NCBI GenBank assembly: GCA_933207985.1
Contig: OW240918.1
Location: 111,000,887 to 111,064,886 of the forward strand
Origin: Pelobates cultripes
Taxonomy: Eukaryota; Chordata; Amphibia; Anura; Pelobatidae
Direction: 5' to 3'
DNA: 64,000 nucleotides
This document shows, piece after piece, positions 1 to 10,703 of the stretch (position 1 is its first letter; each line of letters opens with the position of its first letter). The notes below the pieces were generated by a model. The model saw nothing but the letters and a program-made list of their open reading frames with translations. It searched no databases and was not told the DNA's origin. The translations under genes were made by a program, and so were the position numbers.

Positions 1-779
1 CTAAAATTCCTTTCTCCCAATCTAAATGCGTGACTTGTAAGGACACATTAAGTATATATCTCAAAGTATACACTTATATAATATTTAATAAAATTTTTTT
101 TTAACAAGTTGACTTTGCATACCCTGAATTTTAATAGCAAGTTTGTTACCTTTCTGGTTTACGATGAACCTGTTACATATTAGTTTAATGCCATGTAACA
201 CAACACTTATGGAAAACCTTGGCATAGCATAAGCTGAAGAGTGCGAAATTTGGAAGCCCCGTTTCACCAACAGTTTTTCTGATGTCTCAATTCTGGGGAC
301 ACTAGAGAAATGTGCCAGACAGGCACGTATTTAAATATGCTCTCACGGCACAAGAATAACAGGGCATTACAGCCAGTCACAAGCGTTATAGTAGCACTAC
401 GTGAATGGGAAGCCAAGCACGCCTTGTTTCCTTACGTCAAGTCACTCGTGATGCAAACTGTCACTGGATCACCAGTTCCATTCTCCCTACTGTCACATCA
501 ACATACTTACAAGTAGGGAATAGGTGTTTGCTTAAATGACAGCTGCAGACACATAAAACACTTTTAGCTTGCTTATTTTTCCAACAGGATTATAAAAGTG
601 CAGATTTCAGTACAAATTGGCACTTTTATAATTTGGGGCAGAAGTATCTCCATGGCTATCAGTCAGAGAGCTATGTTTTTTTTTCGTCTGCTTTCATGAG
701 TGCCACAGAATAAACAGAGGTAGCAAGTGTGCCGACCTGGAGAGTGTCTGACAGCATAGCAGAGCTGTGATCACCATGG
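1..779. other. Unassigned AT-rich sequence downstream of CPPED1
   Basis: I see no gene or clear repeat boundary here. The two short open frames (61 and 68 codons) have no recognisable motif and look like chance frames. Confidence 0.5.
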
Positions 780-920
780 GTGTAGGAACCCCAAAAAATC
801 TGGGGGGGATAACATTTTTACTCGCCGGGTATATTCTTATTCCGTAAACTATGAGTTGTTTATCCCATTGCACAGCACTATGGAATTTGCAGTCGCTATA
901 TAAATGATTAAATAATAACT

Positions 921-1298
921 TTAAAGGGTCACTACAGGGAAGGGATTTTACTTACCTGGATACAGCGCCGGGATCCTCCTGATGCTGCGCCCCCTATTTC
1001 GTCAAAATAACAAAGTAGGAGGGTGCGAGCTCTTCAGAAGCGTCATTGCTCTCTGGTGCGCATGCGCAGCTTTGCCGCACATGCGCAGATACTTCATAGG
1101 GCGGCATTCATGTCTCGACTAGGAAGCACCTCTAGTGGCCATCTGAGTGTCCACTAGAGGTATTCCTCAGCAGTAATGTAAATACTGCCTTTTTATGAAA
1201 TGGCTGTGCTTACATTAAAAAGCCTGCAAAGACATGCTATAGACACCAGAACTACTACCTTTAGCTGTTGTGGTTCTGGTGACTATAGTGTCCCTTGA
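921..1298. mobile_element. T2/Kolobok-type MITE
   Basis: It starts TTAAAGGGTCACTACAGGG and ends CTATAGTGTCCCTTGAA, i.e. imperfect TIRs next to TTAA (TTGA on the right, one mutation). TTAA targets with TIRs starting AAAGG are typical of the T2/Kolobok MITEs abundant in frogs. There is no coding capacity. The interior has a GCGCATGCGC-type palindrome near 1060-1070. Confidence 0.7.
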
Positions 1299-1894
1299 AT
1301 ATAGAGAGGAAAAAATAATCATCACAAATGTAAGAAATAAAATGTCTGTATCATTATTCTAAAAATTATTTTAAAAAAATAAAAAAATATGCACATTCCT
1401 AGCTTAATTTTTAGCACGACATATGACACAAACATTTTGTACTTTGCAGATTACTTTTTATATTTTTTTATACATATACAGATTGTGTAATACTGCCCCT
1501 GACTTAGGGTGACCACATTTCCTAACTGCCATTCAGTGACACTTTCAGAAATGCATTCCATACATTTTACTACCCGTCTCTACCCCTTCCATTTATATTA
1601 GAACCCCTTTCCATGTAAATTAGAGATTAGTGCCACGAATAATATGCTAGATTGCCTACTTACAACCAGATGAGGATGATGATGGGCTCTAGCTGCAGTC
1701 TGGCTCCACTGGTCTGGTGTAGAACAGGCTCTCTGGAGGCTGTTTGTAACTGTGGTCACAAAAATCAATGTTCTGGGAGAACGGGAAGCAGCTCCATTTT
1801 TTGGGGGCCCTTTACACAGCTCAAGGTCTGGGTCCCAGGGTCCACCTTCATGTTCCACCAATGAGTTTGTTCACAGGGGGTGGAGTGTGTAGGG

Positions 1895-2125
1895 GATGTC
1901 CTGATATGTGTGTAAGGAATGCATTGTGTGAATCTGTGTTTGTATGTGTAAGGGCTGCAAGGTGTGTTTCTGTGTATGTACGGGATGCAGTGTGTGCGTC
2001 TGTAAGGGGTGCATTGAGTGTGTGTACGGGGTGCATTTAGTGTGTGTAAGGAATGCATTGTGTGTTTCTGTGTGTGTAAGGTTTGCATGATTGTGCGATT
2101 GTGTGTGTGTGTGTGATGGATGTCA
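1895..2125. repeat. Degenerate GT-rich minisatellite
   Basis: Irregular units built on TGTGTGTAAGGNNTGCA recur about every 30 to 40 bases, ending in a short (GT)n run. Open frames across it are low-complexity and not genes. Confidence 0.75.
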
Positions 2126-2126
2126 A

Positions 2127-2645
2127 TCTCTCTCCCTCCCTTGTCACTCTCTTTCTCCCCCTCCCTTGTCACTCTCTTTCTCCCCCTCCCTCCCTCCCTT
2201 GTCACTCTCTCTCCCTCCCTCCCTTGTCCTCCCTCCCTTGTCACTCTTTCTCCCCCTCCCTTGTCACTCTTTCTCTCCCTCCCTTGTCACTCCTTTCTCC
2301 CCCCTCCCCTTGTCACCCCTTGTCACTCTTTCTCCCCCCCTCCCTTGTCACCCTTTCTCCCCCTCCTTGTCGCTCTTTCTCCCCCCTCCCCTCCCTTGTG
2401 GCTCTTTCTCCCCCCTCCCTCCTTCGCTCTCCCCCCTCCTCCTTGTCCCTTTCTCCCCCCTCCCCTCCCTTTGTCACTTTCTCCCCCCCTCCCTCCCTTG
2501 TCACTCCTCTCCCCTCCCTCCTTGTCTCTCTCCCCCCTCCCTCACTTGTCTCTCTCCCTCCCTCCCTCCCCTTGTCACTCTTTCCCCCCCCTCCCTCTCT
2601 CCTTGTCACTTTCTCTGCTTCTCCCTTGTCACTCTTTCCTCCCCC
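2127..2645. repeat. CT-rich minisatellite
   Basis: This is a polypyrimidine tract of variable units such as CTCCCTCCCTTGTCACTCTT, repeated about 20 times. It is open in several frames (Ser/Pro/Leu-rich on plus, Arg/Gly/Glu-rich on minus) only because of its composition. Purine/pyrimidine asymmetry this strong could form triplex DNA. Confidence 0.9.
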
Positions 2646-2659
2646 TTCCCCACATCAGT

Positions 2660-2749
2660 TGTAGCGTGGCAGAGCCCAGTATAGTCCGTGGGTACAGGTA
2701 GCTTTTGTTTCCTGTACCCGCAGACCATACAGGGCTCAGCCACGCTACA
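2660..2749. repeat. 39-bp-arm hairpin
   Basis: Arms 2660-2698 and 2711-2749 are near-complementary (TGTAGCGTGGC ... GCCACGCTACA) with a 12-base loop. The hairpin sits directly after the CT minisatellite inside the element at 780-3029. Confidence 0.85.
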
Positions 2750-3261
2750 GAGAGGGAGTGACAGGAGGGAGCGCTGAGTGCTTCCCTCCTGTCAGCCCCT
2801 CTCCTCATGCTGCACCCGGGGGCGGTGTGGTCCGCCCTCCTGGACGCACCGCCCGGGCAAAGCTGCAGCCGCCTGAGGCTCTCTACAGAGCGCTCGGGTG
2901 GCTGCAGCATGGGGGGTGGGGGGGGGGCGGCGGAGCTGGGGGGGATTTCCCCATAACCTATCCCCCCGCATGATTTGCTGGGGGGGATGTGCCCCTCCCT
3001 ACCTCCCCCCCCCCCGGTTCCTACGCCCTATAGAAATAAAGCCTTTTTCCATTCTGACAACTTGAGCAGTTGAAAAGTAAGATGGGGGCTTTAAAGTCCC
3101 TCTATTGAACACAGGCAGCAGTGATTGTGGTGTTTTAGTTTAAATTTAAGTTTACAATGCATTAAAATCTAATATGTATATAAAAATGGAGAGAAAGGAA
3201 GTAGAGAGAATGTATCAGGTTGCTAAATTATAATGGGGGGTTACCCATACACTTAAATTAC

Positions 3262-4311
3262 TAATAAGAAAAGAAAACACATACAAGAATTCCAAAAGGT
3301 AAAAGAATGTCTAACAGCATTCACTTTAAGGATCTTGTATATTATCAGCAACCCTAATCAATCATCTCAGAAAAATTGTAAAATATAACTTTTAATAAAT
3401 AAAGTTAAAATAACTGTAAGAGTAAACTAATATTTAAAAACATAAGAGGTATAACAACAAGAGAAAGTGATAGCTTGACCTTGCTGCCTATATCAATTTG
3501 CAACACCAGTGGTACAAGGGTATAGGGGGTATAAGTCTAGAGAAAATAAAATTAATAAATGTAAATAAAAATAAGGGGTATAGTAATGATTCTCAGAAGA
3601 GTATCCCCCAACTTCCATCACCCTTGCCCACACTGTCAGCACACTCTCATTCCCCTCTGTAATTCAACAGGAGCCGATCAATCTACCCGGCTACCTGACT
3701 GAGCATAGTAAAATAATAAAGCCTTGGAAGAGCCGCTAGTCGGCGAAACACGCGTCTGGACTTTTGATAGCATAAGGGTGGAGGAGGTGGACAGGGGACT
3801 TAGCTGCAGCCTTTAGATTTATTTTCCTCCGTGTTAGCCACCCAGCTCAATTATTTTACTATGCTCAGTCAGGTAGCCGGGTAGATTGATCGGCTCCTGT
3901 TGAATTACAGAGGGGAATGAGAGTGTGCTGACTGTGTGGGCAAGGGTGATGGAAGTTGGGGGATACTCTTCTGAGAATCATTACTATACCCCTTCTTAAT
4001 ATTCATATTTACATTCATTAATTTTATTTTCTCTACACTTATACTCCCTATACCCTTGTACCACTGGTGTTGCAAATTGATATAGGCAGCACGGTCAAGC
4101 TATCACTTTCTCTTGTTGTTGTACCTCTTATGTTTTTAAATATTAGTTTACTCTTACAGTTATTTTAACTTTATTTATTAAAAGTTATATTTTACAATTT
4201 TTCTGAGATGATTGATTAGGGTTGCTCATAATATACAAGATCCTTAACGTGAATGCTGTTAGACATTCTTTTACCTTTTGGAATTCTTGAAAGTGTTTTC
4301 TTTTCTTATTA
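3262..4311. mobile_element. Large foldback element 1
   Basis: Left arm 3262-3717 and right arm 3850-4311 are inverted copies of each other, each about 460 bp, differing by scattered substitutions and small indels. The 132-bp loop (3718-3849) carries a hammerhead-like motif. There is no ORF. Flanks do not show an obvious target duplication. It could be a foldback DNA element or two head-to-head copies of one retroelement end. Confidence 0.85.
3720..3762 (+). ncRNA. Degenerate hammerhead-ribozyme-like motif (foldback 1 loop)
   Basis: A GCCG/CGGC stem (3732-3735 with 3741-3744, loop CTAGT) is followed by GAA (3745-3747), then AC-ACGC-GT and C (3748-3756). This matches hammerhead helix II, the GAA strand, a two-pair helix III with a 4-base loop, and the cleavage-site C. 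The upstream core is TGGAAGA instead of CUGAUGA, so activity is unlikely. Helix I is weak. Confidence 0.4.
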
Positions 4312-4572
4312 CTAATCTGTATATATGTCCAAAATTGATATGTATATATGCCATTCATGGAAAGACTTAATAAACCTTTTTTTTCTGTTTCAGTGAAAAG
4401 CTATTGTTTTGTAGATTGTTCCTATAAGGATTTTTAAATAAAAAAAAAAAAAAAAGATTTTTGAGGACAGTCTATAATTTTTCCCAATATTTCCCCATTA
4501 ATTGCTCTGATTTTTTTAAATTATACAACAACAAAATAAGTAAATTTTACTTTACATAAAGCACTGATTACT
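4312..4572 (-). other. CPPED1: Probable CPPED1 3' UTR / downstream sequence
   Basis: This stretch lies between foldback 1 and the CPPED1 stop codon. It is AT-rich with a long poly(A) run on the plus strand near 4440-4455. The transcript end cannot be fixed. An AATAAA overlaps the stop codon, and the next minus-strand AATAAA is inside the foldback arm near 4160. Confidence 0.4.
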
Positions 4573-4802
4573 TTATTTGGGATTCATTAAATCCATAAGG
4601 TCTTGCTCAATCCCTTTAGTGTTTAGTTCCTCTAAACTATAGTATCTATGTATAATCTTTTCTTCAGTGACAACAACCACACGCACACCGTGCTGGTCAT
4701 CTCCAAGCTGGCATCCAATAGCCGAGGTCACAACCATGTCCAGATTTTTGTACAAGCCTCCTGCATTTCTATGGTAGTGTCCAGAGAACACAGCTTTAAC
4801 AC
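4573..4802 (-). CDS. CPPED1: CPPED1 terminal coding exon
   Basis: This is the last coding exon of calcineurin-like phosphoesterase domain-containing protein 1, a cytosolic metallophosphoesterase reported to act as a serine/threonine phosphatase. On the minus strand the acceptor is TCTTGCAG before GTGTTAAAGC, and the frame starts by completing a split Gly codon (phase 1). It reads [15 protein letters not shown], so it carries the metal-binding GHYH motif at 4771-4782, and ends ...DLMDLMNPK with TAA at 4573-4575. The exon gives the last ~76 residues, in line with the roughly 314-residue vertebrate protein. It joins in frame to the exon at 53242-53664. An AATAAA hexamer (4572-4577) overlaps the stop codon. 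The reading frame is intact and strongly constrained compared with its surroundings, so this looks like a functional exon, not a retrocopy. Confidence 0.95.
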
Positions 4803-6618
4803 CTGCAAGACATAAATAACATATTATTAAAACAAATACAAAGCTTACCTTAAAGTCTTACTCCTACCTCCATGATCATGTCTGTTTTTACAACTGGCCA
4901 TGGAGCAAGCATGAAACGCTGGCTATACAGAGTAATCTGCACTTTTGTGCCGGGGGCTTGTTACATCCTTGGCACACGTGACTTGGGCAACCCATTTTGT
5001 TCCATACTGCCTGTTAGTCCTGTTAAAAAAAGTAAGTCTGTCATCAGCACTTACTGCGCATTGGCGACAGATGTAATCTCCTTCGTCACTTGCAGGCAAT
5101 GATGGAGTCTGCAATGTGAAACCCTTTCTCCCTCCCCTACACATATCATTATTAAATTGTGCTCTCCCTCTGTTCCTGTCACTTAGATTACTACATTGAG
5201 GACTCCCACTGTGCACCCCTCCGTCTGTGCAGCCCTTTCTCCCCACATATTTTTGGCCCATGAATTTGTAAACAATTATACGCGGTGACGACTGAGAAGG
5301 TGTGAAATGGATTGGGGAGAACTTGACTTAGTGCTGGATTTAAAGTAAGTTTTAACCTATTTCTACAGGTTTTTATTTATTAAAACTTTGGGGAACCAAG
5401 TGACAAGTATCCAATTGGGCACTTTAAATCCACAAATATAATAATAGAATAAGGCATGGAGTAACTTTTTGGCCATTGTAACCAATTTAAAACTGAGGCA
5501 ACGTGCTAAATGTGGGAGGGATCAATAGATTTATTTCAATAGTTGCAATGGTAATTCCTCCACATTTAGCAATTTGCCCCAGAATTACACAAAAAAACTG
5601 AATCTAAGCCATACTCCAAGACGTGGACCCTGTTCAAACAAGCTTGCAATCTACAAATAACAGGAAATATATGTGCGTGCCTCAAATGAGCAAGAGCACC
5701 TAATAACACCACATAGAGGAAAAGCCAAAATTACTCTGGTCCTTAATTTAGTGGAGCACTTAAACTGAGTTAGTTGTTAATTGGCTAATAGTTTCTTTTT
5801 TTTCACTAACACATGCTGAAGAAATATCATTAAACAGAGATACAAATGTGTCTACAAATTCATCTGTTTTGCCCCTGGCATCCCTTCATAAAACTTTGGT
5901 TGGCCCCTTGTTAATCATTCATTTATGATTACGACATGTTTGTAGATGATTGCCTTGCAAATCAGCCTGGTGCAACAATATCTATCCAGTATTTAAAGAA
6001 AATCCATGTTTGTTCATTTTGCAAACCTGACATGTTTTGACCGTTTAATGCACACTGTTGGCTTAGTGTGTCTGCTAGGAGTATAACATGTTTAACTATG
6101 GAAAAAAATATTGCATGATTGCTTTCTAGAACACAGTCTATCATTATACAGCTACCCTTGGCAAATATTAAACCTGGACAGGAGGGATTTGATGGGGGAA
6201 GGATCGGCTCATGGATGTACCCACATTACTGATATATCTTTATGACCATGCCCATCTCCACCACCTTAGCCATATTTAATAGTACCAATAGCAAACTGAA
6301 TTGCAGGGCAGATTTCACAAAACAGAACAGGTCCTATCACATCTTTGTGCAAGGACAGGAGGAAAAAAAAACAAGTCTTCGTCAGTGTAATGATCAGCAA
6401 ATGTGCTTCTACACACTATACACTGTGACACATTATTATATTTTACTCAGAAACTACAAGAAGGGTCATACAGACAGCTGACGCCACAGAGGCAGCAATA
6501 AGTGTAAACAAAGTGATTACACTTCTAAATGGTATGAGCAGTGAGACTGCAGACATATGACCTGTACACCAAAGTTACTTCAATAAGCTAAGGTTGTTTT
6601 GGTGCTTATAGTAATCCT
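4803..6618. other. Intron sequence, no element recognised
   Basis: AT-rich sequence with no recognisable gene or repeat boundary. The 112-codon minus frame at 4923-5261 has no known motif and is probably a chance frame. Confidence 0.5.
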
Positions 6619-7080
6619 TTAAAGGAACACTGTAGTGTTTGGAATAAAAAACTGCATTCCTAACACTTTAGTTTTCCCCTGCGACTGCAGAAAATAAAGG
6701 GTTAATAGCCCTTTTTTTTAATATCTAATTCTAGCGCTGATGTCCCTCGGCACTGGATCGGGCTCCTCTTCCACGGATGTCACTGAGATTCTTAAACCTA
6801 ATGCACATGTTCCCCACATGCGCACTAGGCATTCCCCATAAGTAAGAATGTAATCAATGTGTGAGGACGTACAGTATCGGTTCATGGAGTAAAACTGTTA
6901 GACAGCCACTAGAGGAGAAGTTAATTCTGAAATATAATTATTGCAGGTTCTTATAAACTGCAATAATTAACATTGCAGGGTTAAGCGGACATAGGCACTG
7001 CACAGGGCTGGACTGGGAATGCAAAGCAGCCCTTGAAAAAAAAATGTATGTCAGCCCCATAAGTCTCTGTGCCACGGTAG

Positions 7081-7083
<3 letters not shown>

Positions 7084-7160
<77 letters not shown>
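7084..7160. repeat. (GT)n(AT)n compound microsatellite
   Basis: About 15 TG units are followed by roughly 20 TA units with a few interruptions. The plus-strand frame that reads through it into the Tc1 fragment is not a real N-terminus. Confidence 0.95.
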
Positions 7161-7164
<4 letters not shown>

Positions 7165-7950
7165 GCTGGCATACATTTAGTCTGGAGATGCCGTGTAGAA
7201 TGTTCTGCTGCCTGCAACATCCTTCAGCATGACCGGTTTGGCAGTGGGTCAGTAATGGTGTGGGGTGGCATTTTTGTGGGGGGCCGCACAGCCCTCCATG
7301 TGCTCACCAGAGGTAGCCTGACTGCCATTAGGTACCGAGATGAGATCCTCAGACCCCTTGTGAGACCATATGCTGGTGCGGTTGGCCCTGGGTTCCTCCT
7401 AATGCAAGACAATGCTAGACCTCATGTAGCTGGAGTGTGTCAGCAGTTCCTGCAAGACGAAGGCATTGATGCTATGGACTAGCCCGCCCATTCACCAGAC
7501 CTGAATCCAATTGAGCACATCTGGGACATCATGTCTCGCTCCATCCACCAACGTCATGTTGCACCACAGACTGTCCAGGAGTTGGCAGATGCTTTAGTCC
7601 AGGTCTGGGAGGAGATCCCTCAGGAGACCATCCGCCACCTCATCAGGAGCATGCACAGGAGTTGTAGGGAGGTCATACAGGCACGTGGGGGCCACACACA
7701 CTAATAAGCCTCATTTTGACTTGTTTTAAGGACATTACATCAAAGTTGGATCAGCCTGTAGTGTGTTTTTCCACTTTAATTTTGAGTGTGACTCCAAATC
7801 CACACCTCCATGGGTTGAAAAATTTGATTTCAATTTTTGTGTGATTTTGTTGTCAGCACATTCAACTATGTAAAGAACAAAGTATTTCAGAAGAATATTT
7901 AATTTATTCAGATCTAGGTTATTTTTGTGTTCCCTTTATTTTTTTGAGCA

Positions 7951-7952
<2 letters not shown>
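7161..7952 (+). pseudogene. Tc1-like transposase, 5'-truncated
   Basis: The plus-strand translation contains VMVWGGI, FLLMQDNARPHVA (7393 onwards) and, after an in-frame TAG in place of a sense codon, AHSPDLNPIEHIWD. These are the second and third catalytic Asp regions of Tc1/mariner transposases. The frame continues to ARGGHTH and stops near 7703. The element ends with TTTATTTTTTTGAGCAGTG, the 3' inverted repeat. The DNA-binding N-terminus and 5' TIR are missing, the break falling at the microsatellite. It cannot encode an active enzyme. Confidence 0.9.
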
Positions 7953-7985
<33 letters not shown>

Positions 7986-7996
7986 TATATATTTGT
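7953..7996. repeat. (AT)n microsatellite
   Basis: An AT run of about 20 units abuts the Tc1 3' end. Tc1 elements insert at TA, so the element may have landed within a longer AT tract. Confidence 0.9.
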
Positions 7997-8166
7997 GTAA
8001 GGGGCAAATAGCCGTTTATGGAGTAGGTTCAAGTAAGAACGTAGGATAGTATAAAAGAGCAAAGTCGGTTGTGGTGTGCTGATACCGACGATACGGTAGG
8101 CCTGTAAATAAAGAGGGCAAAAATGAATAACTAAAGATTTAATACAGTCAACAAATATATATACAA

Positions 8167-9098
8167 TTATCCAGACATTTCTTTAAAAGCATTTCTTAAT
8201 TCTTGTGTAGGTTTTGGTATGTAAGTCGTATATGCGGATGACTTCCAACGCCCGAGTAATTTAATAATATGCATCGGTATGTTAGCGCTGGAAACTGTGG
8301 AGGCCGCCCCTAAGTGGAAGGAGTGACCTGAGTAGTGAGAAGGGTTAAAACCTAATATGGTTAACAGGGATCGGATGTATTTCATGAAAGTCGTGGTAGT
8401 GAGTACAAAGCCTTCTAGTGAGAATAGGTATAGTGATGGTGGTGACGTGGTAAGTGAAAGGTAGGAATCTAGAGTCGCTACTGGGCACCATTTGTTTTGG
8501 GTAGGGAAATAAGTGATCTCCACTGGAGGTGCATGTTGGCTTGTTTTTGACTGGGGTAGTGACAGTATGTAGTGATCCATGTGTTTGCATAGGTGTGTGC
8601 GTAGAAGACATCTGTCTGTCTGAATGGTGGTGATAGCAGTGAATTCTCTTGGCCTGAGGAACCCGTAGAATGCTATGTACATGGCAACTTTGATGACTGT
8701 GTTGGTGGTAGAGTGAAAAGGTTTGGAGTCTAACAGGTCGGAAAATGACTGGAAAAATGTGTTGTCTATAGGTAATCTCTGCGGAGGACGTGGAGGAACG
8801 GATTTCTGAATATCTCTGAGTATGTTTTTTATCTGATAAGATGACATAAAACTATGTGTATTGGGTTATAGTGTTAGCATGTGATGTTGAATGCCTGTCA
8901 GATATAATAGATGGTGTTGTAAGATAAGTGTAATTTAAGGTGGCAAAAAGAAGCGAAGGCTATAATAGATGTCATGACAAAAGGTTGGGCTATGTCGTGG
9001 TCAGATAGAAATCTTGTGAAAAGTGTGAAGGCTCTGTTGTATGTTTTGTGAGGGTTGGATGATAGTGCTAATTTGGACAGATCCCTGCTATGTTGCAT
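8167..9098 (-). pseudogene. DIRS tyrosine recombinase, catalytically damaged
   Basis: The core-binding part is at 8898-9098 (SRDLSKLALSSNPHKTYNRA ... FLSDHDI). After a frame break the catalytic domain is at 8167-8847. It shows the first catalytic Arg in FYGFLRPREFTAI and ends LLGRWKSSAYTTYI with the Trp and nucleophilic Tyr. The conserved HxxR is HSFH, so the second catalytic Arg has become His. This integrase-like enzyme, not a DDE integrase, is what defines DIRS elements and explains why they leave no target duplication. Confidence 0.85.
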
Positions 9099-9106
9099 GA
9101 TTAGTT

Positions 9107-9811
9107 CTAGTCCATGGTTAGCTGCTGGAACGGAGGGGCGGCTGTGGCTGCTTGTGCTGCTGATGGGAGTGCTTGCCGAAAAGCCTGAAAGTTGAAACGA
9201 GACAGACTGTCAGCTGCTATGTTACTAATACCCGGTACATAAAAGCAGACTAAGTAGAAATTGTGGCATGCTGCTAACCACGTGAGTTTCCTGCGAAATC
9301 TCATGATTGTTAGGGATGATGAACGGCCTTTGTTAATGATGTGACATGTTGCTTGGTTTTCTGTGTGGCAACGGACTGACAAGCCTCACCATGAATGTCC
9401 CCACGCCACGGCAGCTGCTACAATGGGGTAAATCTCAAAAAGAGCTGAGGTTGTAAAAAAGCCTTCTAAGTCATAGACTTCTTCAGGCCAGTTACCCCAA
9501 AGCCATCCGTTCCCAAAGATCACTGCGAAACCTGTGGTAGACGCCGCGTCTGACCATATGGTTGGAGATATGTCAGACAATTCTGGGAGGAACAAGCTTT
9601 TACCATTCCAGGTGGTCAAGAATTCTTTCCACATGTGTAGGTCTGCCGTGGTGTGCGCATCCAAGGACAGTCTATAGTTGTCGTTTTGGAAATGTGGAAA
9701 AAGACAGAGAAGTCTAGATATGAAAGCACGCCCTTGAGGGATGATGCGCATGGCAAAGTTCAAGGAACCTATGAGAGATTGAAGTTCCTTGCGGTTGCAA
9801 TTACCCAGCAA
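9107..9811 (-). pseudogene. DIRS RNase H domain
   Basis: The frame holds GSLNFAMRIIPQGRAFISRL (RT thumb/connection), then the RNase H region IWSDAASTTGFAVIFGNGWL, then ALFEIYPIVAA. After an interruption near 9384 it continues ENQATCHIINKGRSSS and YVPGISNIAADSLSRF, the closing RNase H motif of DIRS and related elements. It would remove the RNA strand during cDNA synthesis. The break near 9384 separates the two halves. Confidence 0.8.
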
Positions 9812-9829
9812 GATGTAATGGTTGATGCT

Positions 9830-10640
9830 GTTGAGGATGTTTGTAATTTTTCTAGTGGTAAACTAGCTTGCATAGAGGCAGAGTCTAGTTGTATGCCCAG
9901 AAATGTAATAATTATGTCTGGACCTTCGGTTTTCTTAGGGGATACTGGGACTCCCAGGTGGTCAAACAGACTAATGGTTTCTTCTGGGGGGAAAGGAGTT
10001 ATCTTCGATCAGCAAGAAATAATCCAGATAATGGATGATTATGGGGCATCTGGAAATGTTAAGTAACAACCAGCAAAGTGATTCTGCAAAAGTGTCGAAG
10101 ATTTTGGGGCTACTTTTTGACCCAAAGGTTAAGCAGGAGAAGAAAATAATAGTTATCTGCCCATTTGATGCCATGTAAGTGCCAGAGTGTAGGGTGGATA
10201 GGTAGTAGTTTAAAGGCATTTGTAAAGTCTGTCTTACTTAGCCAAGCTCCGATCCCTGCTTGCGTGATGGCTGTGATGGCATGATCTATGGTGGCATATT
10301 GTAGGGAAAACTCTTCGGATGGAATAAGAGAGTTAAGACTCGGGGTAGAGGAGGTATGAGTGGCTGACAGATCTATGATGAGACTCTGCTTGAGGGAAGA
10401 TTTCCCTGCGACTATCCCGATGGGATTTGTGCGCCATGCCGTGAAAGGTGGGATTTTAAAAGGCCCGAATAAAAACCCCTCTGCCAGTTCTTGGGCTAAG
10501 AGTGTATCTACGGCTGTTGGGTTCTGTTGCGCTGATTGTAAATTTGGACATTCAAGATGGCCTGTGGGCATATGTATAATGCCTGTATGGAACCCCTGTG
10601 AAAAACCAGAGATGGTAGAAAATCTACCATATATTGGTCA
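9830..10640 (-). pseudogene. DIRS reverse transcriptase, degenerate
   Basis: The N-terminal part reads LLAQELAEGFLFGPFKIPPF and TNPIGIVAGKSSLKQSLIID. Catalytic motif A is LSKTDFTNAFKLLPIHP. After a frameshift near 10200 comes FSCLTFGSKSSPKIFDTFAE, then HYLDYFLLI where family members have YLDD, so a catalytic Asp is replaced by Tyr. Another shift gives LGVPVSPKKTEGPDIIIFLG, the usual connection region. The enzyme would copy element RNA to cDNA. With the YLDD loss and two shifts it is inactive. Confidence 0.85.
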
Positions 10641-10703
10641 GTAGTGCTAAGAAGACACGAATGTTAACAGATGTTAGGTATGGTTTAGGGTACATTTTAT
10701 TTG

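Larger units (their letters stand above)
780..3029. mobile_element. Putative TIR-bounded element carrying minisatellites
   Basis: The left edge reads GGTGTAGGAACC and the right edge GGTTCCTACGCC, which are near-perfect inverse complements, each followed inwards by a G-rich (or C-rich) run. I infer these are the termini of one non-coding DNA transposon about 2.25 kb long. It contains a T2-type MITE (921-1298), a GT-rich tract, a CT-rich minisatellite and a 39-bp-arm hairpin. I could not identify a convincing target-site duplication, so the superfamily is open. Confidence 0.5.

Noticed and set aside
2083..2701. Three overlapping plus-strand frames of over 190 codons and a minus frame
   Set aside because: They arise from the CT-rich minisatellite, which lacks stops in several frames. 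No domain and no start context support a gene.
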